Notes under the pieces: generated by a model
Told to the model about the DNA's origin: nothing
Database searches by the model: none
What the model saw: the letters and a program-made list of their open reading frames with translations, nothing else
Assembly (NCBI GenBank): GCA_900541555.1
Contig: UQKE01000066.1
Span: 1 to 7,914 of the forward strand
Length of the DNA: 7,914 nt
Direction of reading: 5' to 3'
Source: an uncultured Porphyromonadaceae bacterium
GTDB lineage: Bacteria > Bacteroidota > Bacteroidia > Bacteroidales > Muribaculaceae
Part shown: positions 6,778 through 7,914 of the stretch, in pieces
How the letters are laid out: every line of letters starts with the position of its first letter
Position numbering within the stretch: the first letter of the stretch is position 1
Program-made: the position numbers and the translations under genes

Positions 6778-7914
6778 CTACCATTTGACAACATTTCCGA
6801 ACGATGTGGAAATGTTCATGTCGCCGTTGTAGACTACGGCACATTGATGCGGCTCTGCCCCCGATAATTTTGCCCATTTGGAAATGCCTTTAAAAAAATC
6901 GGCATTATAAGTGGCTCCGGATTTGATTTCATAAGCATAAGGCTTCCCATCGACATAATGCAACAAGTCCACTTCATTGCCGGTACTGTCGCGCCAAAAT
7001 GAAAGAACCGGTTCTACACCTTGATTGAACGATTTTTTAATAAATTCGTTAATCACAAGGTTTTCAAATAGGCCGCCACGCAAAAAATGGGTTGACACTT
7101 GTTCGGCGTTTTGTATGTTCAAAAGCGAACAAGCCAACCCTGTATCGTAGAAATAAAGTTTTGGCGCTTTTATAAGCCGTTTAACATAATTGTTGAAATC
7201 CGGTTTCAGCAGATAGCAGATATAGCTCGCTTCCAATACAGAAATCCAAGCCGAGGCTGTCGAAACAGCTATGCCACATTCGTTTGCCAAAGATGAAAGG
7301 TTGAGCAATTGCCCGATACGACCCGCACATAGCTTGATAAAGCGAATGAATTTGCTCAAATCGCCAATATTTTTCATCATCCTGACATCACGTTCAACGT
7401 AAGTTTGTATATAAAACGGATAATACTCTGTCGGCGTTATGCCTTTATCGTAAAGACGAGGATATCCCCCATTGAAAATTTCTTCATCAACAGAAGATGG
7501 AAGAATACCACTCTTCTGCATTTCTGCATGCGACAACGGAAGCAGTTTCAAAATTGCAGTTCGTCCGGCCAACGATTGTGTGATATTTTCCATTAATAGG
7601 AAATTATGCGATCCTGCAAGCATATACATGCCTTCTCGATTTATATCGTCAACATGTGTTTGGATGTACGAAAATAATGCCGGAACTCTTTGAACTTCGT
7701 CAATAATCGTCTTTTCTGCATAAGTCGAAAGAAATCCCCTTGGATCTTCCAATGAAAACAACCGCATGTCGGGATCTTCAAGCGATACATATTTATAGTC
7801 GGGAAATGCATATCGCAACAATGTCGATTTTCCCGATTGGCGAGGACCCGTCAATGTCACTATCGGATATTTCCCTGCCAACTCTTCCAATTTCGTTTTC
7901 AACGTCCTTTCAAT
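6778..7914 (-). CDS. AAA_14/DUF4143 family ATPase (5'-partial by one codon)
   Basis: A P-loop ATPase with a C-terminal DUF4143 domain; 378 residues are in the window and the Met codon should lie at 7915-7917, as in the left copy. Numbered from that Met, Walker A is GPRQSGKST (24-32), Walker B is TIIDEV (70-75, D73/E74), and AGSHNF (101-106) is the sensor-like segment. QTYVERDVR (171-179) is typical of the family. A winged-helix-like middle precedes KLYFYDTGLACSLL (253-266). The DUF4143 part is PD-(D/E)XK-like: E285 (GLFENLV), E315 and D317 (GNEVDLL), E330 and K332 (YEIKSG). Biological role and substrate are unknown; the family is abundant and often multicopy in Bacteroidales. By eye the gene is clearly more AT-rich than the housekeeping block, suggesting horizontal origin. 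A TTG at 7902 could be called as start only because the window truncates the gene. Confidence 0.9.
   Translation of the reverse strand: MERTLKTKLEELAGKYPIVTLTGPRQSGKSTLLRYAFPDYKYVSLEDPDMRLFSLEDPRGFLSTYAEKTIIDEVQRVPALFSYIQTHVDDINREGMYMLAGSHNFLLMENITQSLAGRTAILKLLPLSHAEMQKSGILPSSVDEEIFNGGYPRLYDKGITPTEYYPFYIQTYVERDVRMMKNIGDLSKFIRFIKLCAGRIGQLLNLSSLANECGIAVSTASAWISVLEASYICYLLKPDFNNYVKRLIKAPKLYFYDTGLACSLLNIQNAEQVSTHFLRGGLFENLVINEFIKKSFNQGVEPVLSFWRDSTGNEVDLLHYVDGKPYAYEIKSGATYNADFFKGISKWAKLSGAEPHQCAVVYNGDMNISTSFGNVVKW
7860..7914. repeat. 55-bp direct repeat, right copy, ending at the window edge
   Basis: Identical over 55 bases to 6512-6566 and in the same orientation. It contains codons 2-19 of the intact ATPase. 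The distance between copies is 1,348 bases, which covers the remnant's promoter, the spacer and the ATPase gene. The repeat may continue past the window. Confidence 0.95.

Noticed and set aside
6778..7902. ATPase starting at a TTG at 7902
   Set aside because: The frame is open to the window edge, and the left copy shows the same residues preceded by an ATG that would lie just outside.
1..7914. CRISPR array, tRNA, rRNA or riboswitch
   Set aside because: No regularly spaced repeats, no tRNA-like cloverleaf with a TTC-containing T-loop, and no conserved RNA motif were seen.

Overview
The window looks like a fragment of a Bacteroidota chromosome, most likely order Bacteroidales. The recombinase, type II dehydroquinase and pyruvate kinase all have Bacteroidales-type sequences. 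Start codons lack Shine-Dalgarno sequences. Several upstream regions carry the Bacteroides-type promoter (TTTG near -33, TAnnTTTG near -7), including one with the ideal 19-base spacer. I cannot assign a genus.

Layout. Positions 1-272 have no gene: there is a leftward promoter for a gene beyond the left edge and a heptamer-based inverted repeat behind xerD. A tyrosine recombinase of the XerD type (273-1208, minus) is divergent from a plus-strand run of aroQ (type II 3-dehydroquinate dehydratase, 1294-1719), pyruvate kinase (1793-3271) and a family 3 O-methyltransferase (3271-3903). Pyruvate kinase and the methyltransferase overlap by one base (TAATG), so they are probably translationally coupled. 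The xerD/aroQ spacer holds two -7 elements that face each other across a perfect 8-bp dyad. From memory, xerD-aroQ-pyk-methyltransferase order is a conserved Bacteroidales housekeeping block.

A long minus-strand gene (3900-6275, about 791 aa) then meets the methyltransferase tail to tail, with the stop codons interlocked. It has no confident function. Its N-terminal pattern and a C-terminal propeller-like stretch resemble the large beta-propeller/tail-type proteins I associate with Bacteroidales prophage-like loci. That makes it the cargo-like, least explained gene here.

The right end (6438-7914) is accessory and visibly more AT-rich. A minus-strand AAA_14/DUF4143 ATPase runs off the right edge with only its start codon missing. 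About 160 bp past its stop lies a promoter with perfect consensus, followed by the first 19 codons of a second copy of the same gene, then unrelated sequence and a stop. The two copies share exactly 55 identical bases, ending at the last base of the window. This suggests either a tandem or circularisable 1,348-bp ATPase unit, or a contig that stops at a 55-mer node of an assembly graph, or both.

The housekeeping block covers chromosome dimer resolution, the shikimate pathway and the last step of glycolysis. The right-hand genes show no metabolic link to it.
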